Of a DNA stretch of 64,000 nucleotides, positions 35,266-44,021 are shown one piece after another. Numbering within the stretch: position 1 is the stretch's first letter; each line of letters begins with the position of its first letter. A model generated the notes under the pieces. The model did no database searches. It was not told the origin of the DNA and saw only the letters and a program-made list of their open reading frames with translations. The translations under genes were made by a program, and so were the position numbers. Location: the NCBI GenBank assembly GCA_013299045.1, contig JAAFJX010000018.1, positions 20,822-84,821 of the forward strand. Direction: 5' to 3'. This DNA comes from Cytophagales bacterium. Lineage in GTDB: Bacteria > Bacteroidota > Bacteroidia > Cytophagales > Bernardetiaceae.

Positions 35266-36471
35266 TTAGTCTTCAAACTCCACAAACTGCCCGTCATTAA
35301 CGTGTTCGTGCCAAGGCAAACCATATTTAGCAAGCTGCTCTAAGAAAGGGTCTGGATTAAATTCTTCTACGTTGTAAACCCCCGCACGCATCCATTCGCC
35401 CGTCAGCATCATCATAGCGCCAATCATGGCGGGAACGCCTGTTGTGTAAGAAATGGCCTGTGCGTTTACCTCCTTAAAAGTTTCAGCATGGTCGCAGTTG
35501 TTGTAAATAAAGTAATATTGGGGCTTCCCATCTTTGATACCGCGAATATGACAGCCAATAGAGGTTTGGCCAGAATAATTTTCGGCTAAAGAGGAAGGTT
35601 CAGGCAAAACTGCCTTCAGAAACTGCAAAGGCACAATTTCAACGCCATTGTACCTAACAGGGTCAATCCGCGTCATGCCCACGTTCTGCAAAACATTCAG
35701 GTGATTGATGTAGTTTTTTGAAAACGTCATCCAAAAACGTGCACGTTTGAGCGTAGGGAAGTTCTTTACCAAAGACTCTAGCTCTTCGTGAAACAACAAG
35801 TAAGAATCTTTACCGCCCACTTGCGGATAGTTGATAACGCGGTTAATCTCAAGTGGTTCAGTTTCCACCCACTCTCCATTAAGCCAGTAGCGGCCATTTT
35901 GTGTGATTTCGCGTATATTGATTTCAGGATTAAAGTTGGTGGCAAAAGCCTTGCCATGATTGCCCGCATTGCAGTCCACGATGTCCAGATGATGCATTTC
36001 GTCAAAATGATGCTTTTGTGCATAAGCCGTAAACACACCTGTTACGCCTGGGTCAAACCCGCAACCAAGCAATGCCATAAGGCCAGCCTCTTTGAAGCGG
36101 TCATGATATGCCCACTGCCATTTGTACTCAAACTTTGCCACGTCTTTAGGCTCATAGTTGGCAGTGTCCATGTAGTGCGTGCCTGTTTGCAAGCAAGCCT
36201 CCATGATGGTCAGGTCTTGATAGGGCAGGGCTACGTTAATGACCATTTTAGGTCCAAAACTTTTGATGAGCGCAACGAGTTCGGGAACATTGTCGGCATC
36301 AACGGCAGCAGTTTTGATGCGGTTTCCGCCCACTTCCGCAGCTATGGCATCACATTTTGATTTCGTGCGGCTGGCCAGCATGATGTCTGTGAAGATATGC
36401 GAGGCCTGCGCGCATTTTTTCACAACAACATTGCCAACTCCGCCCGCACCAATGATAAGGACTTTACTCAT
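35266..36471 (-). CDS. Saccharopine dehydrogenase family protein, probable carboxynorspermidine synthase
   Basis: NAD(P)-dependent reductive condensation enzyme. The Rossmann motif VLIIGAGGVGNVVVKKCAQ is at residues 4-22, with the typical ALPYQDLTIMEACLQTGTHYMDTANYEP. The middle contains GCGFDPGVTGVFTAYAQKHHFDE and DCNAGNHGKAFATNFNPEINIREI, which characterise the carboxynorspermidine dehydrogenase (CANSDH) branch of polyamine synthesis instead of lysine saccharopine dehydrogenase. Length 401 agrees. The decarboxylase partner (nspC) is not in the window. Confidence 0.88.
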   Translation of the reverse strand: MSKVLIIGAGGVGNVVVKKCAQASHIFTDIMLASRTKSKCDAIAAEVGGNRIKTAAVDADNVPELVALIKSFGPKMVINVALPYQDLTIMEACLQTGTHYMDTANYEPKDVAKFEYKWQWAYHDRFKEAGLMALLGCGFDPGVTGVFTAYAQKHHFDEMHHLDIVDCNAGNHGKAFATNFNPEINIREITQNGRYWLNGEWVETEPLEINRVINYPQVGGKDSYLLFHEELESLVKNFPTLKRARFWMTFSKNYINHLNVLQNVGMTRIDPVRYNGVEIVPLQFLKAVLPEPSSLAENYSGQTSIGCHIRGIKDGKPQYYFIYNNCDHAETFKEVNAQAISYTTGVPAMIGAMMMLTGEWMRAGVYNVEEFNPDPFLEQLAKYGLPWHEHVNDGQFVEFED

Positions 36472-36757
36472 GGTTGCAAATTTTTTTAAGGATTATATAA
36501 AGTAACTTTGGGCTGCCATGCTAAGGTATGCTTTGGCAAGGCGTTGCAAAAATAGTTTTTTTGCTAAAAGAAAAAGAGATACTTACTATTTTTTTTTGTG
36601 GAACAGTATCCATCATCGCTACCTCTTTACCTTCATAGAGCTTCCTTCCCAAACCCTCTTATTACTTTACCACCAAAATCCTTTGGCGTACTAAATTTTA
36701 AACCCTAATTTTACGGCTCTAATCCATACAAACACACCATACACCAGCACGCGCTGC

Positions 36758-39700
36758 ATGAGAATCTGTATTGCCTTTTTTTGTTTGCTTCTTGGTTTTT
36801 GCTCAGCCCTGCCGGCACAGGACATTGCTCCTTTTCTGGCAAGAGAGGAAGCCAAACAAGGACTTTGGGGTTATCAAGATACTAAAAACGGACGTATTTT
36901 GGTTATGCCTCAGTACCATAGCGCCTCCTCTTTTCAGGAAGGGCTAGCGCGTGTATCTTTTTTTGGCAAATACGGTTTCATCAATGCAGAAGGCAGCGTT
37001 GTTATTCCTCTTGTTTACGACGAACTGCTACCTTTCAAGGACGGTATTGCGGCAGCCAAGCTCAATGGCAAAGCTGGTGCTATCAATACCAAAAACCAAG
37101 TCATTTTGCCCTTTGAGTACGACCAAGTGCAAAGCCCAGCCGCTAAAAGAATAAGAGTACGCCAGAATAAACGCTTTGGCTATGCTGATTTAAGCGGGCA
37201 AATTGTTATTCCTATCATTTACGAAGCCGCCTCACCTTTTTCAGAGTTTGGCCTGGCGCTCGCCCAAAAAGACGACCATTATGGCTTCCTGAATGCGAAT
37301 GGCGAAGAAGTTATCCCTTTTATTTATGACGATGCACATGAATTTGATAAAAACGGCCTCGCACCCGTGCGCCTAGAAACCAAATACGGCTGCCTCGATA
37401 CCAAAGGCATTGCTGTTGTGCCCATTATTTATGACGAGCCTATTTCTTTTGTGCAGCAAACGGCCGTTGTCAGGCGCAATGATGCCTATGGCCTTATCAG
37501 TTATAGGGGTAATGAAATCATACATACCAACTACCAAGCCGTTAAGCCTCTTTCGGAGGGCAAGATTGCCGTCAAAAAAAACGAGCAATGGCACTTTTTA
37601 AACCCTAGTGGCGCTATCCTTTTCAAAATGCCAGAGGGTTATGAACTTTACGAAACATTTGAAAATGGCTTGGCAAAAACCTTTCTCAAGAATCATTTTG
37701 GCCTCATAGACTCTCTCGGAAAAACTATCCATGAGCCTGTTTTTAACGAAATATCAGAGTTTCAGAAAGGTTTTGCCATTGTCAAAAAAGAAAAAAAATA
37801 TGCCATAATAGGCCAGAATGGGCAGCTTTTGTGCCCATTGATTTATGACGATATGTGGCGCTCGGAGCGTACCAACTGCGTTTATGTGCGCAAAGGGCGT
37901 TATGTGGGCGCAGTTACTGCACAAGGCGCGGTGATTGCCCCACCCATCTATGACCATTGCGAGTTCTTGAGCCAAAAGCCCATTGCGCTGCTCGTTCAGA
38001 AGGGCAGTCGTTTTGGTCTTTACAATGCACTTGGAAAGTTGCTGCTGCCGCTGGAATACGAAGGCTTAGGAGCTTTAGAGAATAACCTTTTGGTAGTAAC
38101 CGAGAACAATCAGATAGGGTGTGCGGGCATGAACGGAAAAATCATCATTCCACCTGCCTACGACCATCTCGCGGAGTATTCCGACAAACATCTGGTGTTG
38201 GTAAAGAACGGCGCGTATAGTTTATATTCCCTGATGGGAAAGAAAGTTTTGCCCAAAACTTTCAAAAAGATTGTGCTGGCAAGCGTGCAGGGGCACTTTT
38301 GGGTAAATGAGAACGGCTTTTTTGCGCTGTTCTCGCCCGATGCAAAACCACTAACGCCTTTTGTTTATACAAAGGTGGCCGTGCAAAAGTTGAACTTCTT
38401 TTGGTGTCAAGCAGATTCTCAAACGCATTTTTTAAATGCAAGCGGACAGCGAGTAAAGTCTTTTGTGCAAGACATACTACCAGACTTTGAACCATTTTTG
38501 TTGCCTTTTCTAAACGAAAACAACAAAGTAGGTTTTATGAACTGGCAGAATCAAGTGGTGGTTGCACCAGAGTTTTCACAAGTATTGCCTTTTTCGGAAG
38601 GATTGGCACCCGTTAAAATTGGAGATTTTTGGGGTATGATAGACTCTTTGGGTGTGCAAGTATTGCCTTTTGACTATGAACAAGTAATGCCTTCTGTAGG
38701 CGGAAGAATTTGGCTCAAAAAACCACGACAGGGCTGGATGTGTCAAACATTGCAAGGCATGAACATCAAAGTAGATAGAGTGGTGTCTGATGTTTTTTTT
38801 GATTTACAAACAAACTATCTTTGGTCTAAAGAGGAGAGAACTGGTAGATTTGGATTGCTCTCACAGGGAGTAGAGATGCACCCTCATATTTTTGAAGGCG
38901 TGAGTGCTATGATGGCAAACAACCGACTTTTTGTAAAACTGAACGGCAAGTGGCAATACATCAACAGTGTGAATCAAATACTATTTACCAATTATGACGA
39001 AGTAGACTATGCTGTTTCAGGAAACTTCTATATTAAAAAAGTGCGTTTAGGCAATAAATTTGCATTCTTTGATTGTAGAGCAGAAAAGTTGCTTACTGAT
39101 TTTGTGTTTGACAATGCGGGTTCTTTCCACTTTACTTTTAAAGGTTCAGACGGCCTTGTGGGTTTTGCAGAGCCTGAAGTAGCTTACGCAAAGGTTATGA
39201 AGGAAGGAAAGTGGGCTATTATTGACCTCAAAGCACGCCTTGTTACACAATTCGCTTTTGATGATATAGAACTATTCAACAATGGTTTGGCTAAAGTTCG
39301 TTATAAGAATAAGTATGGTTACATTGATGCAAGAGCAAACCTTAAAATTGATTTCTTATACGACGAGGCTTCTAACTTCAAGAACGGTTATGCTTTTGTA
39401 AAACGCGATAAGCAATGGGGAATCATTGACTTGCAAGGAAAGTTTATCGTTGAGCCGCGCTTCGAAGATGTTATTTCTACAAACCTGTCTAATGTAGTAG
39501 CCGTAACAAAGAACAATTTATATGGATTCATTGACCTTAAAAAAGGAATCTTGCCAACTAAATTTTACAATTCTACCAGTACTGTCTTCGTAGGAGGCTT
39601 GTTAGAAGTGGAGTCCAATGATTTAAAAGGATTTATTGATATTTATACAAAAGAAATTGTTGCGCCACAATACCAGCAAGTTAGTCATACAGAAGAGAGT

Positions 39701-39925
39701 CTTGTGGCAGTTAAAAAGGACAATCTTTGGGGTTTCATTGACAAGAATGGAGCAATAATCATTCCTTTTCAATTTGACTATGCCGAGTCTTTTAACCACT
39801 TGAGCCAAGCGCCTGTTAAAAAGAAAGGAGAGCAATTCTTCATCAATCTAAAGGGAGAACGAGAGTTACCTAAGTCGGGCTGGTTGGATACTGATATTTT
39901 TGATAGCAACGACGAAGACTGGTAA
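36758..39925 (+). CDS. Giant WG-repeat protein, exported
   Basis: 1055-residue protein made almost wholly of WG (KWG) repeats after a signal peptide (cleavage after about LPAQ, residue 20). I count roughly 20 units of 42-50 residues, each of the form (K/G)-x-G-(F/A)-I-(N/D) ... V-(I/L)-P-x-x-Y/F-(D/E) ... F ... G-(L/I)-A-x-V-(K/R), for example KYGFINAEGSVVIPLVYDEL. Such repeats form beta-propeller-like or solenoid scaffolds. No enzymatic motif is visible. The last ~350 residues keep the repeat pattern but are encoded by more AT-rich DNA. Surface or periplasmic location is inferred. Confidence 0.9.
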   Translation: MRICIAFFCLLLGFCSALPAQDIAPFLAREEAKQGLWGYQDTKNGRILVMPQYHSASSFQEGLARVSFFGKYGFINAEGSVVIPLVYDELLPFKDGIAAAKLNGKAGAINTKNQVILPFEYDQVQSPAAKRIRVRQNKRFGYADLSGQIVIPIIYEAASPFSEFGLALAQKDDHYGFLNANGEEVIPFIYDDAHEFDKNGLAPVRLETKYGCLDTKGIAVVPIIYDEPISFVQQTAVVRRNDAYGLISYRGNEIIHTNYQAVKPLSEGKIAVKKNEQWHFLNPSGAILFKMPEGYELYETFENGLAKTFLKNHFGLIDSLGKTIHEPVFNEISEFQKGFAIVKKEKKYAIIGQNGQLLCPLIYDDMWRSERTNCVYVRKGRYVGAVTAQGAVIAPPIYDHCEFLSQKPIALLVQKGSRFGLYNALGKLLLPLEYEGLGALENNLLVVTENNQIGCAGMNGKIIIPPAYDHLAEYSDKHLVLVKNGAYSLYSLMGKKVLPKTFKKIVLASVQGHFWVNENGFFALFSPDAKPLTPFVYTKVAVQKLNFFWCQADSQTHFLNASGQRVKSFVQDILPDFEPFLLPFLNENNKVGFMNWQNQVVVAPEFSQVLPFSEGLAPVKIGDFWGMIDSLGVQVLPFDYEQVMPSVGGRIWLKKPRQGWMCQTLQGMNIKVDRVVSDVFFDLQTNYLWSKEERTGRFGLLSQGVEMHPHIFEGVSAMMANNRLFVKLNGKWQYINSVNQILFTNYDEVDYAVSGNFYIKKVRLGNKFAFFDCRAEKLLTDFVFDNAGSFHFTFKGSDGLVGFAEPEVAYAKVMKEGKWAIIDLKARLVTQFAFDDIELFNNGLAKVRYKNKYGYIDARANLKIDFLYDEASNFKNGYAFVKRDKQWGIIDLQGKFIVEPRFEDVISTNLSNVVAVTKNNLYGFIDLKKGILPTKFYNSTSTVFVGGLLEVESNDLKGFIDIYTKEIVAPQYQQVSHTEESLVAVKKDNLWGFIDKNGAIIIPFQFDYAESFNHLSQAPVKKKGEQFFINLKGERELPKSGWLDTDIFDSNDEDW

Positions 39926-40011
39926 CTCTTTATTCTGAAAGCTCTAATGCCCATTATTAAGGCAATAAACTGCCTTGTTATATCTCTAAAATCCTTTAAT
40001 AAACTTCTACT

Positions 40012-40734
40012 ATGACAAAATTAAGCGTGAATGTTAATAAATTCGCCACACTTCGCAATGCTAGAGGCGGTAATAACCCTAATTTGATTCAATGTGTGCA
40101 ACGATGCCAGCTACATGGAGCACATGGCATTACTGTACACCCACGTCCAGACGAAAGACACATTCGTTACAAAGATGTTTTTGATATATTACCCTATATT
40201 ACAACAGAATTTAATATTGAAGGCAACCCTAATTCTAAACAATTTATACAATTAGTCCTTGCAGCCAAGCCTACACAAGTAACTCTCGTTCCCGATGCCG
40301 ATAATGTCTTAACATCAAATGCTGGTTGGGATACTATAAAACATAAAGACTTTCTTTCAGACATTATTGCCGAATTTAAAAGCTATAACATACGTACTTC
40401 AATTTTTATAGACCCACTTGAAAACCTTATTGAAGGAGCTGCAGAAGTTAAAACAGACCGTGTAGAACTATACACGGAGAGTTATGCCAATAATTTTTTA
40501 AGTGATAGACACAATGCTGTTAAAAATTATATTAAAGCAGCTAATTTAGCGAGTAAACTAGGTTTAGGAATCAATGCAGGCCATGATTTAGACTTACATA
40601 ACCTTAACTTTTTTTGTGCATCTATTCCTAATTTATTAGAAGTTTCTATTGGCCACGCACTTGTTTGTGATGCACTTTTTGCAGGCTTAGAATCAACCAT
40701 TAAAGCCTATCTTTCTGCCCTTAAACTGAAATAA
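40012..40734 (+). CDS. pdxJ: Pyridoxine 5'-phosphate synthase
   Basis: Condenses 1-deoxyxylulose 5-phosphate with the aminoacetone derivative made by PdxA, forming pyridoxine 5'-phosphate. The TIM-barrel motifs are clear: LSVNVNKFATLRNARGGNNP, GITVHPRPDERHI, EFNIEGNP, VTLVPD, FIDP and GLGINAGHDL, ending EVSIGHALVCDALFAGLE. Length 240 is normal. The following glycosyltransferase ATG comes one base after the stop, so the two genes are one transcription unit ending at 41494. Confidence 0.96.
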   Translation: MTKLSVNVNKFATLRNARGGNNPNLIQCVQRCQLHGAHGITVHPRPDERHIRYKDVFDILPYITTEFNIEGNPNSKQFIQLVLAAKPTQVTLVPDADNVLTSNAGWDTIKHKDFLSDIIAEFKSYNIRTSIFIDPLENLIEGAAEVKTDRVELYTESYANNFLSDRHNAVKNYIKAANLASKLGLGINAGHDLDLHNLNFFCASIPNLLEVSIGHALVCDALFAGLESTIKAYLSALKLK

Positions 40735-40735
40735 T

Positions 40736-41458
40736 ATGAGAGCAAAGCCCCTTGTTTCAATCATAACAGTTGTTAGGAATGCAGCTTTGTCTTTAGAAAA
40801 AACAATCCAGAGTGTTGTTAAACAAAGCTACGAGTCAATTGAATATATCATTGTTGATGGTTTATCAACAGACAGTACTCTGCAAGTGATAAAGCAACAT
40901 GATAAAAGTATAACACGCTGGATTTCAGAAAAAGATAAGAATCTTTATGATGCAATGAATAAAGGTTTAGCCTTAGCAACAGGAGATTTTGTATGGTTTT
41001 TACACGCTGGAGATGTAATCCCTCATCATAATACTTTGCAGAATGCTATGCAAAATTATCAGCCTCATCATGATTTAGTCTATGGTGAGGCTTTGGTTTT
41101 AAAGTCTGACAATACTTTTGTAAAATGGCATAAGAAAGTTCCGCAGCAACTTGTTTGGCAAGACTTTAAACAAGGTATGGTAGTATGTCATCAGGCTATG
41201 CTAATAAAGCGTTCTGTTTCTAAAGCGTATGACTTGCGTTGGGTACTAGCAGGCGATATTGATTGGTGCTTGCGCTCTATGAAAGACGTAAAGGCTAGTC
41301 TGTATGTTTCAGAAGTTCTTTGTTATTTTCAAGCAGGTGGTTTGTCTTCTAAAAAGAAGAAAGAGTCTTTAATAGAACGTTTTAATATTCTGAGACATCA
41401 TTTTGGTTTAGTAGAAACATTATGGATTCATTTTAAACTTTTGTTTAAATCAATATAA
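40736..41458 (+). CDS. Family 2 glycosyltransferase
   Basis: Small GT-A glycosyltransferase of the WcaA/WcaE type, probably adding a sugar to a surface polysaccharide. It opens PLVSIITVVRNAALSLEKTIQSVVKQSYESIEYIIVDGLSTDST, has EKDKNLYDAMNKGLALATGDFVWFLHAGD (the DxD site reads HAGD), and VLAGDIDWCLRS towards the end. Length 240. Follows pdxJ by one base and is the last gene before a strong terminator. AT-rich compared with the 37-38 kb region. Confidence 0.9.
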   Translation: MRAKPLVSIITVVRNAALSLEKTIQSVVKQSYESIEYIIVDGLSTDSTLQVIKQHDKSITRWISEKDKNLYDAMNKGLALATGDFVWFLHAGDVIPHHNTLQNAMQNYQPHHDLVYGEALVLKSDNTFVKWHKKVPQQLVWQDFKQGMVVCHQAMLIKRSVSKAYDLRWVLAGDIDWCLRSMKDVKASLYVSEVLCYFQAGGLSSKKKKESLIERFNILRHHFGLVETLWIHFKLLFKSI

Positions 41459-41493
41459 TTTTGTTATAATATTTTTATACTTTGATATAAATA

Positions 41494-41530
41494 AAAAGAG
41501 TATTGTTATATGCAATACTCTTTTATTTTA
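41494..41530 (+). terminator. Terminator after the pdxJ-glycosyltransferase unit
   Basis: Perfect 12-bp stem AAAAGAGTATTG/CAATACTCTTTT with a 7-base loop, 35 bases after the stop codon, followed by ATTTTA. Confidence 0.9.
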
Positions 41531-41800
41531 GATAAATAAGAACTTTATTTAATTATACGATAACTTTTTTTTAATAAAAAGTTATAGGTAAGTATTTATT
41601 TTATATACATTCAAATTACTTTTTAAAAGTAATTTATTGAACTATAGTTTTATTATATAAAAATTATAAATTGATTATTGATAACATATTATTGCTTAGT
41701 ATAAAAAGAACATTGTTTTATTATAACAGTACATTTTTATATAAAAAAAGTCAATTAGCATAAAAATTAAGTACATGATATTTATTGAAAGTAATATTAA
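41531..41800. other. Very AT-rich non-coding stretch
   Basis: About 270 bases made almost only of A and T, with short inverted A/T tracts and no open frame of note. It runs into the 21-bp minisatellite. I see no gene or named element. Confidence 0.5.
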
Positions 41801-42073
41801 CTAATGTATTCATTGCATGGTTATTTAAAAAGTTAGTATAGTCTTATGCTAAAAGTATTTTTTGTTGTGTAAAAATAATATTGATTTATGATACTTATAA
41901 ATTGTTTTATGTAAATAGAATATGAATTTATGCAAATAGCATATTGCTTTGTGAAAATAGTATATGGATTTATGAAAACAGCGTATGACTTTATGAAAAC
42001 AGTGTATTGTCTTGTGAGAATAGTGTCTGGCTTTGTGAAAACAGTGTATGGCTTTGTATAAATATTATACTTA
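41801..42073. repeat. Degenerate 21-bp tandem repeat (minisatellite), about 13 units
   Basis: The consensus is close to TTTRTGAAAACAGTGTATGRC. Units from 41906 onward are clear (41906, 41927, 41948, 41969, 41990, 42011, 42032, 42053), and weaker ones continue leftward in the same register to about 41801. There are no insertions or deletions between units. There are no spacers, so it is not a CRISPR array. A 92-codon minus-strand frame (41833-42111) runs through it as heptapeptide repeats. However, the units vary mostly at first and second codon positions while third positions are nearly constant, which argues against coding. Confidence 0.85.
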
Positions 42074-42145
42074 ATAATAAAACCGCTGTCTTTATATAAG
42101 TATTGAGCCATTCTTTATATTCTGGAACACTATGAGGCACTTTTT

Positions 42146-42814
42146 CTATAATTTTTGTATTTTCTGCTTTTTTTGGCTTATCAAAAACCATATAAAAGCT
42201 CCTAAGCCCAGCAAAAAGCAAGCACTTAGCTGGAATCTTAAATCATAACCTGCCCAATAGAAGCCAATAATGATGAGCCAAAAAACAAGCCCTAAAATTT
42301 CCCAATAAGGCTTCCGCATGAGGTCAAAAACAGGCACGCTGTGCTGCTTTTCTGTGCTGTAAGGCTTGATAAGAAACAGCCAGCGTTCTGCCTCCCATAA
42401 GAGTAAAAAGATGGTGGCTAAAAGCATAAGGCCAGTAATTATAGGCGTGCCCCTAAAATCGTAGGAAAGCGTGATAACGAAAATATTAAGAATCATACCA
42501 AAGAACATAGTAGCGCCGAGTGTGGCAAAGCGTTGCGTCATGAGCAAGCTCCCGGCCAGAAGTTGTACCCAGCCAATAAAGTTCCAATAAAGACCAGACT
42601 CTGCCATCACGCGAAAGAACAGTTGAAAAGGCTGTAGTTCGTCTAGGGGCGTGTTTTCTGTTGAGGCCACTGGTCTCGGACTGAGCGCCAACTTATCCAT
42701 ACCGACAGCTGCCATAACAAAAGCTCCACCAATTAGGTAGCGCAAGTAGATTGTAAATATTTGCAGAGCAGTAAATTGCCTCAGGTAAGACACTAATTGA
42801 AGAAAAGATTTCAT
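42146..42814 (-). CDS. DoxX-like integral membrane protein
   Basis: Five or six predicted transmembrane helices across 222 residues. The early segment YLRYLIGGAFVMAAVGMDKL and the following GLYWNFIGWVQLLAGSLLMTQRFATLGA have the DoxX/TMEM-like pattern. An internal helix (GTPIITGLMLLATIFLLLWEAERWL) and a polar KKQKIQKL tail follow. Function unknown. The gene lies 61 bases downstream of the site-2 protease on the same strand and may belong to its transcript. Confidence 0.75.
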   Translation of the reverse strand: MKSFLQLVSYLRQFTALQIFTIYLRYLIGGAFVMAAVGMDKLALSPRPVASTENTPLDELQPFQLFFRVMAESGLYWNFIGWVQLLAGSLLMTQRFATLGATMFFGMILNIFVITLSYDFRGTPIITGLMLLATIFLLLWEAERWLFLIKPYSTEKQHSVPVFDLMRKPYWEILGLVFWLIIIGFYWAGYDLRFQLSACFLLGLGAFIWFLISQKKQKIQKL

Positions 42815-42875
42815 GTTTATAATGCGCTTCTATTAAGTAAGGTAGCTGACCCCAGTAAAGCGACCATAACAAAGC

Positions 42876-44018
42876 CTAAACCTTGAGCGGTGCTGGACTA
42901 AAGCATAATATAAAAACAAGAATAGAAAACCATGCAAGCACTTTTTGAGTAGATGTGAGCGGGCTTTCACGATAGGCAGGAGGGTGATAGAGCTTGGCTA
43001 CACGGCCTACAAGCAAAGCCATAATCAGCCAGCCACTATAGCCGTCCGCATCTGCCCAAACCAAGCGCAAACAAAATTGCCCCATGAAGACCAACAGCGC
43101 CAAAACTGCTACTTTGCCTTTGTCCGTAGAAATTTCGTAGAAAACTAAAAAGAGATATGCGAGATAAAGCAAATTGCTAAGGGCTTCATCAAAAAAGTTT
43201 TCATAAGGCTCAACCATACTCAAACCGGCATAAAAAACCCATGCGACAAAGACCAATCGCGAAATTTTTTTATGTGTTTCATAGCCAAAAAGCGCATAAA
43301 TGACGTGCCCGCCATCTAGTTGGCCAATAGGCAGCATATTCAAAGCGGTAAAAAACAAAGCAATATAGCCAGCAAAAAGCCAGGGATAATGAATGAGCTC
43401 AAAGTTATTGGGCACAAGGGCGGGGTCTGCCACAAAATGCTTAAAAAACTCAAACAATAGGCAAGTACCCACTTCAATATTGCCTAATTCAGCCGCATTC
43501 GCGTAAACGTGTTTGGCATAATCTAGGCCATAGGATTTGTATTCAGGGTGGATTTCAAAAATAAACTCAGCAGGTGGCAAATGCGTAAAGCCCCAAAACA
43601 AGACGGCAAGTGCCACTACAAAACCAAATAAAGGCCCTGCCACACCCACCTCAAAGACCTCACCGCGTGTTCGGAAAGCAGACTGAATCCGAATAAATGC
43701 ACCCATCGTACCAATAGAAATAGGCCCGCCCAAAAAACCCAGCCAAATGGGGATAAAAAACGGCATACTGACGTTCAACTTGTGCGCCCGTGCATAGTGG
43801 TAGTGCCCATACTCATGGATGCTTAAAATGCTCAAAAGGGCGAAGGAAAAGGTGAGGCCAGCCGTCCAGTCTGTCCAAAACAAAGCCCATTGATTTTCCA
43901 TAAGGCTACTAAACAGTGGTTTGCCGAGCGTCCACTCTGCACCTGCCCAAGTTGTAGTAAAAATAGTAAGCAAAAATAAAGCGCCATGCAGGGCGTATTG
44001 CTTAGGCGTATAAGTCAT
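42876..44018 (-). CDS. Site-2 protease family membrane metalloprotease
   Basis: Intramembrane zinc protease (M50) of the cytoplasmic membrane. The zinc motif HEYGH is at residues 68-72 in a transmembrane helix, and the third ligand lies in NMLPIGQLDGGHVIYALFG (Asp about 238). About eight hydrophobic segments are visible. No PDZ domain is present, so it belongs to the class without PDZ rather than RseP. It starts 3 bases after the M16 peptidase stop, so both are translated from one mRNA; this points to a shared proteolytic task, but no substrate is evident. Confidence 0.93.
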   Translation of the reverse strand: MTYTPKQYALHGALFLLTIFTTTWAGAEWTLGKPLFSSLMENQWALFWTDWTAGLTFSFALLSILSIHEYGHYHYARAHKLNVSMPFFIPIWLGFLGGPISIGTMGAFIRIQSAFRTRGEVFEVGVAGPLFGFVVALAVLFWGFTHLPPAEFIFEIHPEYKSYGLDYAKHVYANAAELGNIEVGTCLLFEFFKHFVADPALVPNNFELIHYPWLFAGYIALFFTALNMLPIGQLDGGHVIYALFGYETHKKISRLVFVAWVFYAGLSMVEPYENFFDEALSNLLYLAYLFLVFYEISTDKGKVAVLALLVFMGQFCLRLVWADADGYSGWLIMALLVGRVAKLYHPPAYRESPLTSTQKVLAWFSILVFILCFSPAPLKV

Positions 44019-44021
44019 GTT

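Noticed and set aside
41801..42073. Possible CRISPR array
   Set aside because: The 21-bp units are directly adjacent with no spacers and no cas genes are nearby.
41833..42111. 92-codon minus-strand frame made of heptapeptide repeats
   Set aside because: Repeat units differ mostly at first and second codon positions with nearly constant third positions, the opposite of a conserved protein. No start signal or homology.
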